NCBI GenBank assembly: GCA_022826505.1
Contig: JAJDUQ010000189.1
Span: 1-64,000 of the forward strand
DNA length: 64,000 nucleotides
From: Gammaproteobacteria bacterium
GTDB taxonomy: Bacteria > Pseudomonadota > Gammaproteobacteria > HK1
Direction: 5' to 3'
Shown here: positions 9,567 through 17,616 of the stretch, in pieces
Numbering within the stretch: the first letter of the stretch is position 1
Layout: every line of letters starts with the position of its first letter
Translations under genes and position numbers: made by a program
Notes under the pieces: generated by a model
Told to the model about the DNA's origin: nothing
The model's input: the letters and a program-made list of their open reading frames with translations, nothing else
Database searches by the model: none

Positions 9567-11015
9567 ATGACGCCAGTCGGATTCGCCGTTCCGGACATGC
9601 TCCCCGCTTCCGCGGAGATATTTCTTCTGTGCATGGCTTGCGTCGTGTTGCTGGTGGACGTCTGGCTGCCGGATCGATACCGGAGGCTGACCTACCAGCT
9701 ATCGCAGGCGTCGCTCGCGGGTGCAGTGCTGCTCGTGCTCGTGACGTTTCCCGAAGCGCGCATCACCACGTTCGACGGCACCTTCGTTGCCGACCAGTTG
9801 GCCTCGGTGCTCAAGACCTTCCTTCTCGTCGTGAGCGGCTTCGGCTTTTTCTATTCCAGGGTGCACCTGGAGCCGCGTGGCCAGATGCGGGGCGAGTACT
9901 TCGTCCTGGGGCTGTTCGCGGTGCTCGGGATGATGGTGCTGGTGTCGGCCGGCAACTTCCTGACCCTGTACCTGGGACTGGAACTGCTGTCGCTGTCGCT
10001 GTACGCGATGGTCGCGCTCGATCGCGATTCGAGGCTGGGGTGCGAGGCGGCGATGAAGTACTTCGTGCTCGGAGCACTCGCTTCGGGAATGCTGCTGTAC
10101 GGAATCTCGATGATCTACGGCAGCACCGGCAGCCTCGATCTCGCAACGATTTCCGCGTCGATCGCCACCGCTGGACCCATGCGGCTCACCATGGTGCTCG
10201 GTCTCGTTTTCGTCGTGGTCGGAGTCGCATTCAAGCTCGGAGCGGTGCCGTTTCACATGTGGGTGCCGGACGTGTACGAGGGGGCTCCGACACCGGTCAC
10301 CCTGTTCATCGCCACCGCTCCCAAGATCGCCGCATTCGGAATGCTCATGCGCGCCCTGGTCGACGGGCTTGGCGGGCTGGTCGCCGACTGGTCCCAGATG
10401 CTCGTGGTGCTTGCGGTGTTGTCGATGGCGGCCGGCAACGTCATCGCCATCGCGCAGACCAACATCAAGCGAATGCTCGCCTACTCGACGATCGCCCATA
10501 TGGGGTTCGTCTTCGTCGGGATGGCATCCGGCACTTCAGCCGGTTACGCGGCATCCATGTTCTACGTCCTCACCTATGCATTGATGGCGCTCGGAGGATT
10601 CGCGATGGTGATCTGGCTTGGGCGAGCCGGCATGGAGGCGGATCGACTGGAAGACTTCAAGGGGGTGAACGAACGCAATCCATGGTTCGCATTCATGATG
10701 CTGATCCTGATGCTGTCCATGGCCGGAGTTCCTCCCTTCGTGGGCTTCTGGGCCAAGTGGTCCGTATTGCGCGAAGCGGTCGCCGCGGACATGACGTGGC
10801 TGGCTGTGGCGGCGGTGCTGTTCTCCGTCGTCGGTCTGTTTTACTACCTTCGGATCGTCCGCCTGATGTATTTCGAGGCTCCGACCGATGCCACGCCCGT
10901 AGCCTCGCTGGTCGCAATGAGGGTCGTCGTGAGTACGAACGCGCTCGCCATACTTGCGCTCGGAATCTATCCCGGTGCGTTGCTGAGACTCTGCGAGGCG
11001 GTCACCCGATACTGA
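9567..11015 (+). CDS. nuoN: NADH-quinone oxidoreductase subunit N
   Basis: This is the third antiporter-like membrane subunit of complex I, 482 residues. Family segments include LTLYLGLELLSLSLYAMVAL, KLGAVPFHMWVPDVYEGAPTPVTLF and QTNIKRMLAYSTIAHMGFV. I chose the ATG at 9567 (MTPVGFAVPDM). The track start at 9504 would add a polar leader (MLADAQSAPIAS) from the spacer with no Shine-Dalgarno support. It is the last gene of the nuo operon. A strong GC hairpin lies about 125 bases downstream. Confidence 0.95.
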   Translation: MTPVGFAVPDMLPASAEIFLLCMACVVLLVDVWLPDRYRRLTYQLSQASLAGAVLLVLVTFPEARITTFDGTFVADQLASVLKTFLLVVSGFGFFYSRVHLEPRGQMRGEYFVLGLFAVLGMMVLVSAGNFLTLYLGLELLSLSLYAMVALDRDSRLGCEAAMKYFVLGALASGMLLYGISMIYGSTGSLDLATISASIATAGPMRLTMVLGLVFVVVGVAFKLGAVPFHMWVPDVYEGAPTPVTLFIATAPKIAAFGMLMRALVDGLGGLVADWSQMLVVLAVLSMAAGNVIAIAQTNIKRMLAYSTIAHMGFVFVGMASGTSAGYAASMFYVLTYALMALGGFAMVIWLGRAGMEADRLEDFKGVNERNPWFAFMMLILMLSMAGVPPFVGFWAKWSVLREAVAADMTWLAVAAVLFSVVGLFYYLRIVRLMYFEAPTDATPVASLVAMRVVVSTNALAILALGIYPGALLRLCEAVTRY

Positions 11016-11141
11016 CTCACCGGGAGCTGCCCACCCTTGCGATGAGGTGGGTCCGTACGTGCCGACTCGGCGAAGCCCTTCCCGGCCGGCGCTTGAGGGC
11101 GTGCGGGACGGCAGTCGAATTTCCGGCATCCCGTCGTCCTT

Positions 11142-11168
11142 GCCGGGGGCGGAGGGCCGGCCCCCGGC
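11142..11168. terminator. GC-rich hairpin between nuoN and psd
   Basis: This is a perfect 9-bp inverted repeat, GCCGGGGGC and GCCCCCGGC, around a 9-base loop. It sits between the convergent ends of nuoN (plus) and psd (minus). Neither side carries a clear T-tract, so it is a plausible bidirectional hairpin, possibly working with Rho, rather than a textbook intrinsic terminator. Confidence 0.45.
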
Positions 11169-11192
11169 TCACCCCCCCACGCTCCGCGGCGT

Positions 11193-12110
11193 TCACTCGC
11201 GGACGCCGGATTCCACCTCACCGATGCGCCGTCCCAGTTGTATCGGCGAGCCCGGCACCATCCATGATTCCCACTCGACCGTGGTGTTCGCGAGCATCAT
11301 GATCACTGTCGAGCCCATGTTGAATCGGCCCATCTCCCACCCCTGCTCGAGCACGATCTCGGCGTCTTCGTAGCGTTCGACGCGCACCTCGCGCCGCCGG
11401 GGTGGCACAACCACGCCGCACCACACCTGTTCGATGCATCCCACGAAGACCGCACCGACCAGGGTGATCGCCATGGGCCCAAGTTCGGTATCGAAGAATG
11501 AGACGACCCGCTCGTTGCGCGCAAACAATCCGTCGACGGCGTGGACGGTGGACGGATTCACGCTGAACAACTCTCCGGGGACGTACACCATGCGACGCAG
11601 CCGGCCCGTCACCGGCATGTGCACGCGGTGATAGTCGCGTGGAGCCAGGTAAATCGTTGCAAATCTCCCGCCGTCGAATGTGGCGGCAGCGCGTTCATCG
11701 CCCCCGAAGAGCGCTTCCAGCGTGTAGGCGTGGCCCTTGGCCTGCACGACGCTGCGGCCTTGCATCGAGCCTGCCGCTGCCATGGTCCCGTCCGCCGGAG
11801 CCACGACGGTTCGGGGTCCGCCCTCCAGCGGCCGCGCATCGGAGACGAGCGCGCGGGTGAAGAAAGCATTGAAGTGGGGATACGATGCGGGGAAGGGATC
11901 GGGGACGACGCTCATGTCGACACCGTACCTGCGAATGAACCACCGAATCTGCCAGTTCTTCCATGGGCCGAACCGAATTCGGGTCGCGTGCAGCATCATC
12001 CATGACAGCAGGTGCTTCGGATAGAGCCGCTGGCGTACACCTGCGAGGTTGACCACCCTCCGGGAAGACGCCGAGTGCTCGGATGTTGGCGTAACTGCGC
12101 GACGATTCAT
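11193..12110 (-). CDS. psd: Phosphatidylserine decarboxylase
   Basis: This membrane-associated pyruvoyl enzyme converts phosphatidylserine to phosphatidylethanolamine. It is 305 residues from the ATG at 12110; the longer track start at 12188 would overlap the sulfatase. Typical blocks are FNAFFTRAL, VAPADGTM and YLAPRDYHRVHMP. The self-cleavage site, normally LGST, reads MGST here (FNMGSTVIM), with Ser267 as the predicted pyruvoyl precursor. A conservative first residue should not abolish cleavage, but it is a variant. The gene lies 19 bases downstream of the sulfatase stop on the same strand, so the two may be co-transcribed. Confidence 0.93.
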   Translation of the reverse strand: MNRRAVTPTSEHSASSRRVVNLAGVRQRLYPKHLLSWMMLHATRIRFGPWKNWQIRWFIRRYGVDMSVVPDPFPASYPHFNAFFTRALVSDARPLEGGPRTVVAPADGTMAAAGSMQGRSVVQAKGHAYTLEALFGGDERAAATFDGGRFATIYLAPRDYHRVHMPVTGRLRRMVYVPGELFSVNPSTVHAVDGLFARNERVVSFFDTELGPMAITLVGAVFVGCIEQVWCGVVVPPRRREVRVERYEDAEIVLEQGWEMGRFNMGSTVIMMLANTTVEWESWMVPGSPIQLGRRIGEVESGVRE

Positions 12111-12129
12111 GCACTTCACGAGCGACGTG

Positions 12130-13680
12130 TCAGTACCGCGTAGACCTTCGGGGTCCGGAGCTGATGGCTCCCATAATCGCGTCGACATGGCGGCTCATGA
12201 CGGCCAGTTTCAGGTCGCGACCGGCGGGATCGTCCCAAAGGTCTTCGAATTCGTCAGGATCGCTTTCCAGATCGTACAGCTCTCCGAGATCGTGGCCTCG
12301 ATACGTCACCATCTTGTAGCGCCCATCGAAGCTCATGAACGCCTGCGTGGGATCGTTGCCCCCTTCGCTGAAGTTGCACGAATCGTGAAACTCCGAAACC
12401 ACCATGAACTTCCCTGTGGCCGTATCCTCGCCCAGCAGGGCCGGGATCAGGGATCGGCCCTGCATGACGTACGGCACGTCGACACCCGCGGCCTCGAGGA
12501 GCGTCGGTGCCACGTCGATCAGCTCGGTCAGCGACTCCGAAGTGCGGCCGCCGGCAACCCGGTTCGGCCACGAGACGATCAGGGGCACCCTCACGGATCC
12601 CTCGAAGAACCGAGCGCCCTTGTAGACCAGGCCATGGTCGCCCAGAAGCTCGCCGTGGTCGCTCTGAAAGACCACCAACGTGTTGTCCAGCTCCCCGGCG
12701 GTGTCGAGCGCGTCCAGCAGCTCGCCAAGGTGCAGGTCGATCATCTCGATCATGGCGTAGTAGCCGCACTTGATCAGGCGGGCGTTGAAACTGTCGCCGG
12801 CGCCCGAGCCGGGAGCACGCTCCCCGGGTCGCCCGAGATCGAGAGGATCGCGGGCGAAGACGTTCTGCGCCCGAATGCCGTGGAAGCGAGGCTGGCGCTG
12901 GAGGTCCTCGGAGCGGAACACCGGCGCCGGAACGTCCTTAGGATCGTACCGATCGAGGAATTCGCGCGGCGGGAGATAGGGTGAATGCGGGTCGTATGGG
13001 TTGATGCTGAGAAGCCACGGCCCGTCGCGTTCTTCCGCGACGAAGCGGAGCGCCATCTCGTTGGCCCACTTGGTCTGCCGCAGAGCCTCGTGGGCGCCCG
13101 GTCGAACGATATCTCCCTGTCCGGCATGGGAGCGACCGCGATCCCGGAGGTCGTAATGCGGCAGGATTGTGTTCGGGTCGACGCCCTTTTCGTTGCGCAG
13201 CCAGGCGAGGTATTCGTTGAGGTCGTCGGCGGCTTCGCCGGGATAGGGCAGGTTCGACCAGTGCACGACGCGGTACCCGTCGTCGTTGCGCGCTTCTCCA
13301 CGCTCGGAACTGGAAAGATGGAGCTTGCCGATGAGGGCACAATCGTAGCCCGCATCGGCCAGCAGGCGGGTGACCAGAATTTCGTCACGGGGAAAACGCT
13401 CGGCGCCATTGCGGTACACGTGGTGCGACGCGCAGTACCGGCCGGTCATGAAGCTCGCGCGGCTCGGCGTGCAGAGCGTGCTCTGGGCGTAGGTCCGGGT
13501 GAACGCGACCCCGGTTGCGCACAGCCTGTCGATGGCGGGAGTACGGATGTAGTGGTTGCCGAGCGCCGCCACGGTGTCGTAGCGCTGTGCATCGGTGCAG
13601 TACCACAGGATGTTCGGGCGCTCGGTCACCGATCCCTCCGAGCCGGCAGCGTCATGTTCGGATTCCAGCGGCGAATTCAA
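12130..13680 (-). CDS. Type I (formylglycine) sulfatase
   Basis: This is a 516-residue alkaline-phosphatase-superfamily sulfatase. The active-site motif CTPSRASFMTGRY carries Cys70, which would be oxidised to formylglycine. Metal ligands fit the N-terminal ILWYCTDAQRYD segment and the later FQSDHGELLGDHGL. There is no signal peptide, so it is predicted to be cytoplasmic or exported by another route. The substrate cannot be read from the sequence; candidates in this family are choline sulfate, sulfated sugars and phosphonate monoesters. No formylglycine-generating enzyme or anaerobic maturase is encoded nearby. It probably heads a two-gene unit with psd. Confidence 0.88.
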   Translation of the reverse strand: MNSPLESEHDAAGSEGSVTERPNILWYCTDAQRYDTVAALGNHYIRTPAIDRLCATGVAFTRTYAQSTLCTPSRASFMTGRYCASHHVYRNGAERFPRDEILVTRLLADAGYDCALIGKLHLSSSERGEARNDDGYRVVHWSNLPYPGEAADDLNEYLAWLRNEKGVDPNTILPHYDLRDRGRSHAGQGDIVRPGAHEALRQTKWANEMALRFVAEERDGPWLLSINPYDPHSPYLPPREFLDRYDPKDVPAPVFRSEDLQRQPRFHGIRAQNVFARDPLDLGRPGERAPGSGAGDSFNARLIKCGYYAMIEMIDLHLGELLDALDTAGELDNTLVVFQSDHGELLGDHGLVYKGARFFEGSVRVPLIVSWPNRVAGGRTSESLTELIDVAPTLLEAAGVDVPYVMQGRSLIPALLGEDTATGKFMVVSEFHDSCNFSEGGNDPTQAFMSFDGRYKMVTYRGHDLGELYDLESDPDEFEDLWDDPAGRDLKLAVMSRHVDAIMGAISSGPRRSTRY

Positions 13681-13703
13681 CCGAGTGGCTCGTCATGAGA
13701 GTT

Positions 13704-13780
13704 TGGCGCCCCGGACAGGAGTCGAACCTGTGACCTTCCGCTTAGGAGGCGGACGCTCTATCCGGCTGAGCTACCGGGGC
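13704..13780 (-). tRNA. tRNA-Arg (anticodon CCT)
   Basis: This is a 77-nt cloverleaf on the minus strand with the CCA end encoded. The acceptor pairs GCCCCGG with CCGGGGC, the D-arm is GCTC...GAGC, the anticodon loop CTCCTAA gives anticodon CCT (codon AGG), and the T-loop is GTTCGACTC. Its 5' side lies only about 30 bases from a partial copy of the tRNA-Ala 3' end (13809-13824). This suggests that it once followed tRNA-Ala directly in a tandem transcript. Confidence 0.95.
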
Positions 13781-13808
13781 TGACAGGAGATGCAGGATCG
13801 AGCCATGC

Positions 13809-13824
13809 TGGTGGAGCCGATGGG
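13809..13824. repeat. Left att-like direct repeat
   Basis: The sequence TGGTGGAGCCGATGGG is identical to the last 16 bases of tRNA-Ala (read on the plus strand at 16429-16444). That 3' terminal block is the usual crossover target of P4-family integrases. A second, imperfect copy (TGGTGGAGATGGGGG) starts at about 13830. Confidence 0.7.
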
Positions 13825-14180
13825 CGTTGCTGGTGGAGATGGGGGGCACCCTATTTGAATGTCAAGTTATTGATTCCAAAGGATTCAATTTCCAACCTGC
13901 TCCATCACTCTCCCACAAAATCTACCACACTCCCTTTTCGGTGACACTCGCAGTTTCTCGACGTACGCATCGCGCCTCTGAACCGGGCCGAGAACGTCAG
14001 TCCGATGCGCTGCTCCGCCTCCTCTGCGTTCTCCTGGCGCACTCCTTCGAGGTGGACGTTCTCTCCGGGAGCGAGCGCTCAGCGCGCCCCCAGGCGAAGC
14101 GTGCGCGCGTCCTCTGCCAGTCCCAGCCCTGTCGCATTGCTCCGACCAGTGAGCGGATCGACCGGATTCGGTGATCGGAT
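13825..14180. other. Degraded left part of the element
   Basis: I see no intact gene in these 356 bases. The first ~110 bases are AT-rich compared with the surroundings. The rest has coding-like composition, and one minus-strand reading contains HLEGVRQENAEEAEQRIGLTFSARF, which looks like part of a surface or barrel protein, but it is broken by stops and frameshifts. Confidence 0.4.
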
Positions 14181-14345
14181 TCACGCCGAATCGGCGATCA
14201 GGTTCACCGGAATGCGGTAGAGGCCGTCCTCGTCGAGGATCAGCGTCTCGCTGAAGGCGGCGATCTGGAGCAGCCTGGGCCGGTCCGCTGCATTGCGGCA
14301 CAAGCGTGTCCGTGTCGTCCGGCACGCCATCGGTGTCGTCGACAG
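14181..14345 (-). pseudogene. Thrombospondin type-3 repeat protein, C-terminal remnant
   Basis: The minus strand first encodes a calcium-binding-type repeat (VDDTDGVPDDTDTLVPQC). After a frameshift it encodes LLQIAAFSETLILDEDGLYR and a tail that ends at a stop at 14181. The Asp-rich DxDGxxD pattern is that of thrombospondin type-3 repeats found in exported proteins. No start, signal sequence or continuous frame is present, so this is a decayed 3' end. Confidence 0.4.
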
Positions 14346-14660
14346 TGCCCCTCTCGGCAGTCAGCGTCGTGCACACGCGGGCGGATCCGAGATGGTGGGC
14401 TCGCGCCCGTAGCGGCGACGTTGACGCGTGCTTCCGTGGTCCCGCTCGCCGGACAGGCGTCGCTCTTTCGCGACTTCGCGTCTCCGGTGTTGTCGGTGAA
14501 CGACAATCGAACCGCCACTCAACGCTCATGCTCAAGCTCGGCGCGGCGAACAACGACGCCAGCCGGGCTTGGTTCCTCGTCGAGGTCCACGTCCCGCTCA
14601 CCGACGAAGAGCGGCACCGCCCACGGGCTCAACTTGCCGATACGGTACGAAGCGCCGGAG

Positions 14661-15476
14661 ATGTCCGTGCACCCGGACGGCACGATCAACGTGCGCCCCG
14701 AGAGCACGATCGGCGAGGGCGGACACCGGGTGCGCCTGCATATCGTGATCAAGAAGCCGCCGGGCGACGGACCGTTTCCGGTGGTGGTGTTCAACCACGG
14801 GTCGGTGGCGGGTGAGCCCAGAAACGAAGGCGACCGCAGGCGCGTCCACACGCCAGGGGCGCTCGTGCAATTCTTCATCACGCGCGGCTGGATGGTGGCA
14901 ATGCCGCAGCGACGCGGCCGCGGCTGGTCCGACGGACGGTACGGCGAAGGCGTCAACGCGAGAGGAACGAACTACACCTGCGACGCAGCGCCGACGCTCG
15001 CCGGGGCGCGTCGGGGGCTCGAGGACATCGAAGAGGCGATGCAGCTACTCGAGGCCCGCACCGACGTCGACGGATCGCGAATCGTGATGGCCGGACAATC
15101 GAGAGGCGGCATGCTGGCGGTCGCGTACGCGGGACGCCAACCCGGCGAAGTGCGCGGCGCGGTCAACTTCGCGGGGAACTGGCTCGACGACGAGTGCGAT
15201 ACGTCCAACGCGGTCAACAAGCAGATCCTGCGCATGGGAAGCACGTTCCCCGAACCCACACTATGGCTCTACGGAGGCCGCGACGCAGGCCAGTCCACGA
15301 GACAGACCCGGGGCATTTTCCGCAACTTCAAGCACCACGGGGGCAAGGGCCGACTCGCGATCTACCCCGATGGCGACCACTACATCATCGGATACCCGTG
15401 GGTGTGGAAGGAGGACTTGGCCGAGTACATGACATCGCTGGGGTTTCGGGAGTTCGAAACGGCACGGCAGCGATGA
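14661..15476 (+). CDS. Alpha/beta hydrolase (dienelactone hydrolase-like)
   Basis: This is a 271-residue serine hydrolase. The nucleophile elbow is GQSRGG (Ser147), an oxyanion-type HG motif appears in VVVFNHGS, the acid is probably in LYGGRDAG and the histidine in YPDGDHYIIG. No signal peptide is present from the ATG at 14661. The track start at 14421 extends through sequence that looks like decayed remnants, so a longer ancestral protein cannot be excluded. The substrate is unknown. It is the only apparently intact gene within the tRNA-Ala element, so it may be cargo. Confidence 0.7.
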   Translation: MSVHPDGTINVRPESTIGEGGHRVRLHIVIKKPPGDGPFPVVVFNHGSVAGEPRNEGDRRRVHTPGALVQFFITRGWMVAMPQRRGRGWSDGRYGEGVNARGTNYTCDAAPTLAGARRGLEDIEEAMQLLEARTDVDGSRIVMAGQSRGGMLAVAYAGRQPGEVRGAVNFAGNWLDDECDTSNAVNKQILRMGSTFPEPTLWLYGGRDAGQSTRQTRGIFRNFKHHGGKGRLAIYPDGDHYIIGYPWVWKEDLAEYMTSLGFREFETARQR

Positions 15477-15554
15477 ATGTGGTGTCCTTTGCATGGACGT
15501 CGGGCCCTCGTGAGGAATCACTCTTGGCCCGTGGCGCCGCCGGTTTTCTCCCTT

Positions 15555-16050
15555 CTGCTCCTAACACCGTGTCGTCGCCCGACTCGGTCGTCGGGTCAAA
15601 TCCGGCAATGGTGAAGGTGGTGCGCGTTTCGTGACGAGCGATTCCTGCGCCCGCGCCGACGTAAGGGCGCGTTGGCCCCCGGGTTGGAAAGTCGTAGGAC
15701 GCGGCCAACGTCACCGTCCACACGTCGGAGTCTCCGGTGAGACCGTAGGGGATGCTGACGGGGTGACCCTCGACCCGGAGATTGGTGATCGCTTCAATGT
15801 CGACCGGGGCGTAGCCCACCTCAAGCGCAAGGCGGACATTCTCCGTCACCCGGGCGCCCACGGCTGCGGAGAACGCCGCTGCGCTGGCGTACTGCGTCTC
15901 GGCGCTCACACGGCCGAAATCCGTGAGGCGGCTCGTGTGCGAATCGCGGGGCATCGCGTGGAAGCCCGACAAGGTCACGAACCAATCGGACCGCTCGTCG
16001 TCGACCCCCGGCGTCTCGGCATGTGCACTCGCTGCGCAGAGGATGATCAG
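15555..16050 (-). pseudogene. Outer-membrane beta-barrel protein, both ends missing
   Basis: The minus strand encodes a signal-peptide core and cleavage site (ALIILCAASAHA-ETP), then alternating barrel strands such as VRLALEVGYAPVDIEAI, DVWTVTLAASYDFP and TRPYVGAGAGIARHE. There is no ATG, GTG or TTG in frame before the signal core. The homology to an integrase on the opposite strand begins exactly where the start codon should be (about 16050-16058). The C-terminal strands are also missing: after SGDDTVLGA the frame turns into unrelated sequence. It is therefore a gene cut at both ends, and cannot make an exported protein. Confidence 0.6.
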
Positions 16051-16058
16051 GGCGGGCG

Positions 16059-16247
16059 TCGTTCCGCACCTGGGCGATGGAGTGCACCAACGCCGATCTT
16101 GCGGTGATGGAGATGAGCTTGGGCCACGTCGTGGCCTCGGCGGTCGTGGAGGTCTATGCCCGAGGAGAGCTCATCAAGAAACGTCGCGCGTTGATGGACG
16201 CGTGGGGCCTGTTTGTGACCGGGCAGGGCGGTGCCGATTCCGCCTGA
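16059..16247 (+). pseudogene. P4-type tyrosine integrase, C-terminal stub
   Basis: These 62 codons, ending at a TGA, match the last part of P4-like phage or island integrases: SFRTWAMECTNADLAVMEMS, then LGHVVASAVVEVYARGEL and KRRALMDAWG. The histidine of LGH and the nucleophilic tyrosine of VYARG are present. The catalytic HGFR box and all upstream domains are missing. It reads towards tRNA-Ala, opposite to the commonest arrangement, in which int starts next to the tRNA and reads away. This may reflect rearrangement or a different parental element. Confidence 0.75.
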
Positions 16248-16261
16248 AGGCCCCTTGGATG

Positions 16262-16295
16262 CAAGCGCCGGGCGGTGCATTCGCCCGTGCGCTTG
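16262..16295. terminator. Hairpin after the integrase stub
   Basis: CAAGCGC-CGGGCG pairs with CGCCCG-t-GCGCTTG: 13 base pairs with one bulged base and a 7-base loop, starting 15 bases after the integrase stop. No T-run follows. It may be a terminator remnant of the integrase gene or structural DNA of the attachment region. Confidence 0.4.
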
Positions 16296-16428
16296 TCCCA
16301 CATTTTCTACCACCGTCTTCGCTGTGTGGCAGGGATCGTCCCGGGTTTGCCTGGGTCGTCCCTTCGTTCGAATATCCCTTCCAAATCCGGGAGATACGAC
16401 CGATTTGGGGCCTCATGACCGATTTTGT

Positions 16429-16504
16429 TGGTGGAGCCGATGGGGGTCGAACCCACGACCTCAGCATTGCGAACGCTGCGCTCTCCCAACTGAGCTACGG
16501 CCCC
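16429..16504 (-). tRNA. tRNA-Ala (anticodon CGC)
   Basis: This is a 76-nt cloverleaf on the minus strand with encoded CCA. The acceptor is GGGGCCG/CGGCTCC with one G-U pair, the D-arm is GCTCAGTTGGGAGAGC, the anticodon stem CAGCG/TGCTG encloses loop TTCGCAA (anticodon CGC, codon GCG), and the T-arm carries GGTTCGACC. Its 3' end (16429-16444) is duplicated at 13809-13824, marking it as the integration site of the decayed element to its left. Confidence 0.95.
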
Positions 16505-16616
16505 TGCGAGGATGTCGAAGTGTACTCGCGTCGATTTCAACGCGCCAGCATCCCTCGGTTGCCGTCAATCATGCCCGCCAAGTACGATGCCGGGGTCCTC
16601 CCTCGGGTACCCGCAC

Positions 16617-17579
16617 ATGCACGATCCTCTCCCGCTGCTGGTCCATACGTCCTTTCCCCCGGTGCGCCGCAGTCGGCTCACTACACTGCAGGTCAACCTC
16701 GGCTATCGCTGCAACCAGTCGTGCCTGCATTGTCACGTGAACGCGGGTCCGAAGCGCACCGAGCAGATGAGTGCCAGAACGGTGGGTCAACTCATCCGGT
16801 ACATGCGAGCGTCCAGTGTGGCGGTGCTCGATCTCACCGGGGGTGCGCCGGAATTGAACCCCAACTTCCGGCATCTCGTCGATGCGGCGGTGCAGCACGG
16901 GGTTCGGGTCATCGATCGATGCAACCTGACGATCCTGTTCGAACCCGGTCAGGAGGATCTGGCGGAGTTTCTGGCGGACCGACGGGTCGGCGTCGTCGCT
17001 TCATTGCCCTGCTATCTTGGCGAAAACGTGGACCGACAGCGCGGCAAGGGAGTCTTCGAAGCGAGTATTGCCGGACTGCGACGTCTCAACGCTCTGGGCT
17101 ACGGTCGCGAAGACACCGATCTCTCCCTCGACCTCGTCTTCAATCCACAAGGGCCGGTGCTTCCCCCGGCGCAAGTCGAGCTTGAACGCGCCTACAAGAG
17201 CGAGCTCGGTCAGCGATTCGGAGTCCAGTTCGACCGGCTGCTGACGCTTGCGAACATGCCGATCGGCCGTTTCGGGAGCACCCTCATTTCCAAGGGCCAG
17301 TTCAAGGACTATCTTGAATTGTTGCGCGCAGCGCACGTCGAAACGAACGTCGAGCACGTGATGTGCCGGAATACCGTAAGCATAGACTGGCAGGGATATG
17401 CCTACGACTGCGACTTCAACCAGATGCTTGGACTCCCGATGCGCCTCAACGGCTCACCGCGGACACATGTCACGGACCTCGTCTCGACCGATATCGAGGG
17501 AAGACCGATCGCAATTCGTGATCACTGCTTCGGCTGCACGGCGGGGCAGGGGAGCAGTTGCGGCGGTGCCCTGGCCTGA
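16617..17579 (+). CDS. arsS: ArsS-type radical SAM/Cys-rich protein
   Basis: This is a 320-residue radical SAM enzyme of the rSAM/selenodomain family, whose characterised members (ArsS) attach a 5'-deoxyadenosyl group to arsenic in arsenosugar synthesis. The cluster motif CNQSCLHC (Cys32, Cys36, Cys39) follows TTLQVNLGYR. Further family segments are LDLTGGAPELNP, ASLPCYLGENVDRQRG, VFNPQGPVLPPAQ, and a C-terminal Cys-rich tail (CDFNQMLG, HCFGCTAGQGSSCGG). I used the ATG at 16617. The track start at 16512 lies close to tRNA-Ala and adds no family sequence. The two downstream genes are the transferases normally found with it. No arsM methyltransferase is seen here. Confidence 0.88.
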   Translation: MHDPLPLLVHTSFPPVRRSRLTTLQVNLGYRCNQSCLHCHVNAGPKRTEQMSARTVGQLIRYMRASSVAVLDLTGGAPELNPNFRHLVDAAVQHGVRVIDRCNLTILFEPGQEDLAEFLADRRVGVVASLPCYLGENVDRQRGKGVFEASIAGLRRLNALGYGREDTDLSLDLVFNPQGPVLPPAQVELERAYKSELGQRFGVQFDRLLTLANMPIGRFGSTLISKGQFKDYLELLRAAHVETNVEHVMCRNTVSIDWQGYAYDCDFNQMLGLPMRLNGSPRTHVTDLVSTDIEGRPIAIRDHCFGCTAGQGSSCGGALA

Positions 17580-17616
17580 ACCCGCATGACGGCGGATTCC
17601 GTTCCGCCTTGACTCG

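Larger units (their letters stand above)
13809..16444. mobile_element. Decayed integrative element in tRNA-Ala
   Basis: The segment is bounded by two exact 16-bp copies of the tRNA-Ala 3' end (13809-13824 and 16429-16444). Inside are a tyrosine-integrase C-terminal stub, a truncated outer-membrane barrel gene, a thrombospondin-repeat fragment and one intact hydrolase gene. Composition is mixed, with an AT-rich patch at about 13850-13935 next to the left repeat. The layout matches integration of a P4-type element into the tRNA 3' end followed by large deletions. Removing the segment would rejoin tRNA-Ala and tRNA-Arg with a spacer of about 28 bases. No mobilisation genes survive, so it is probably fixed. 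Confidence 0.65.
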
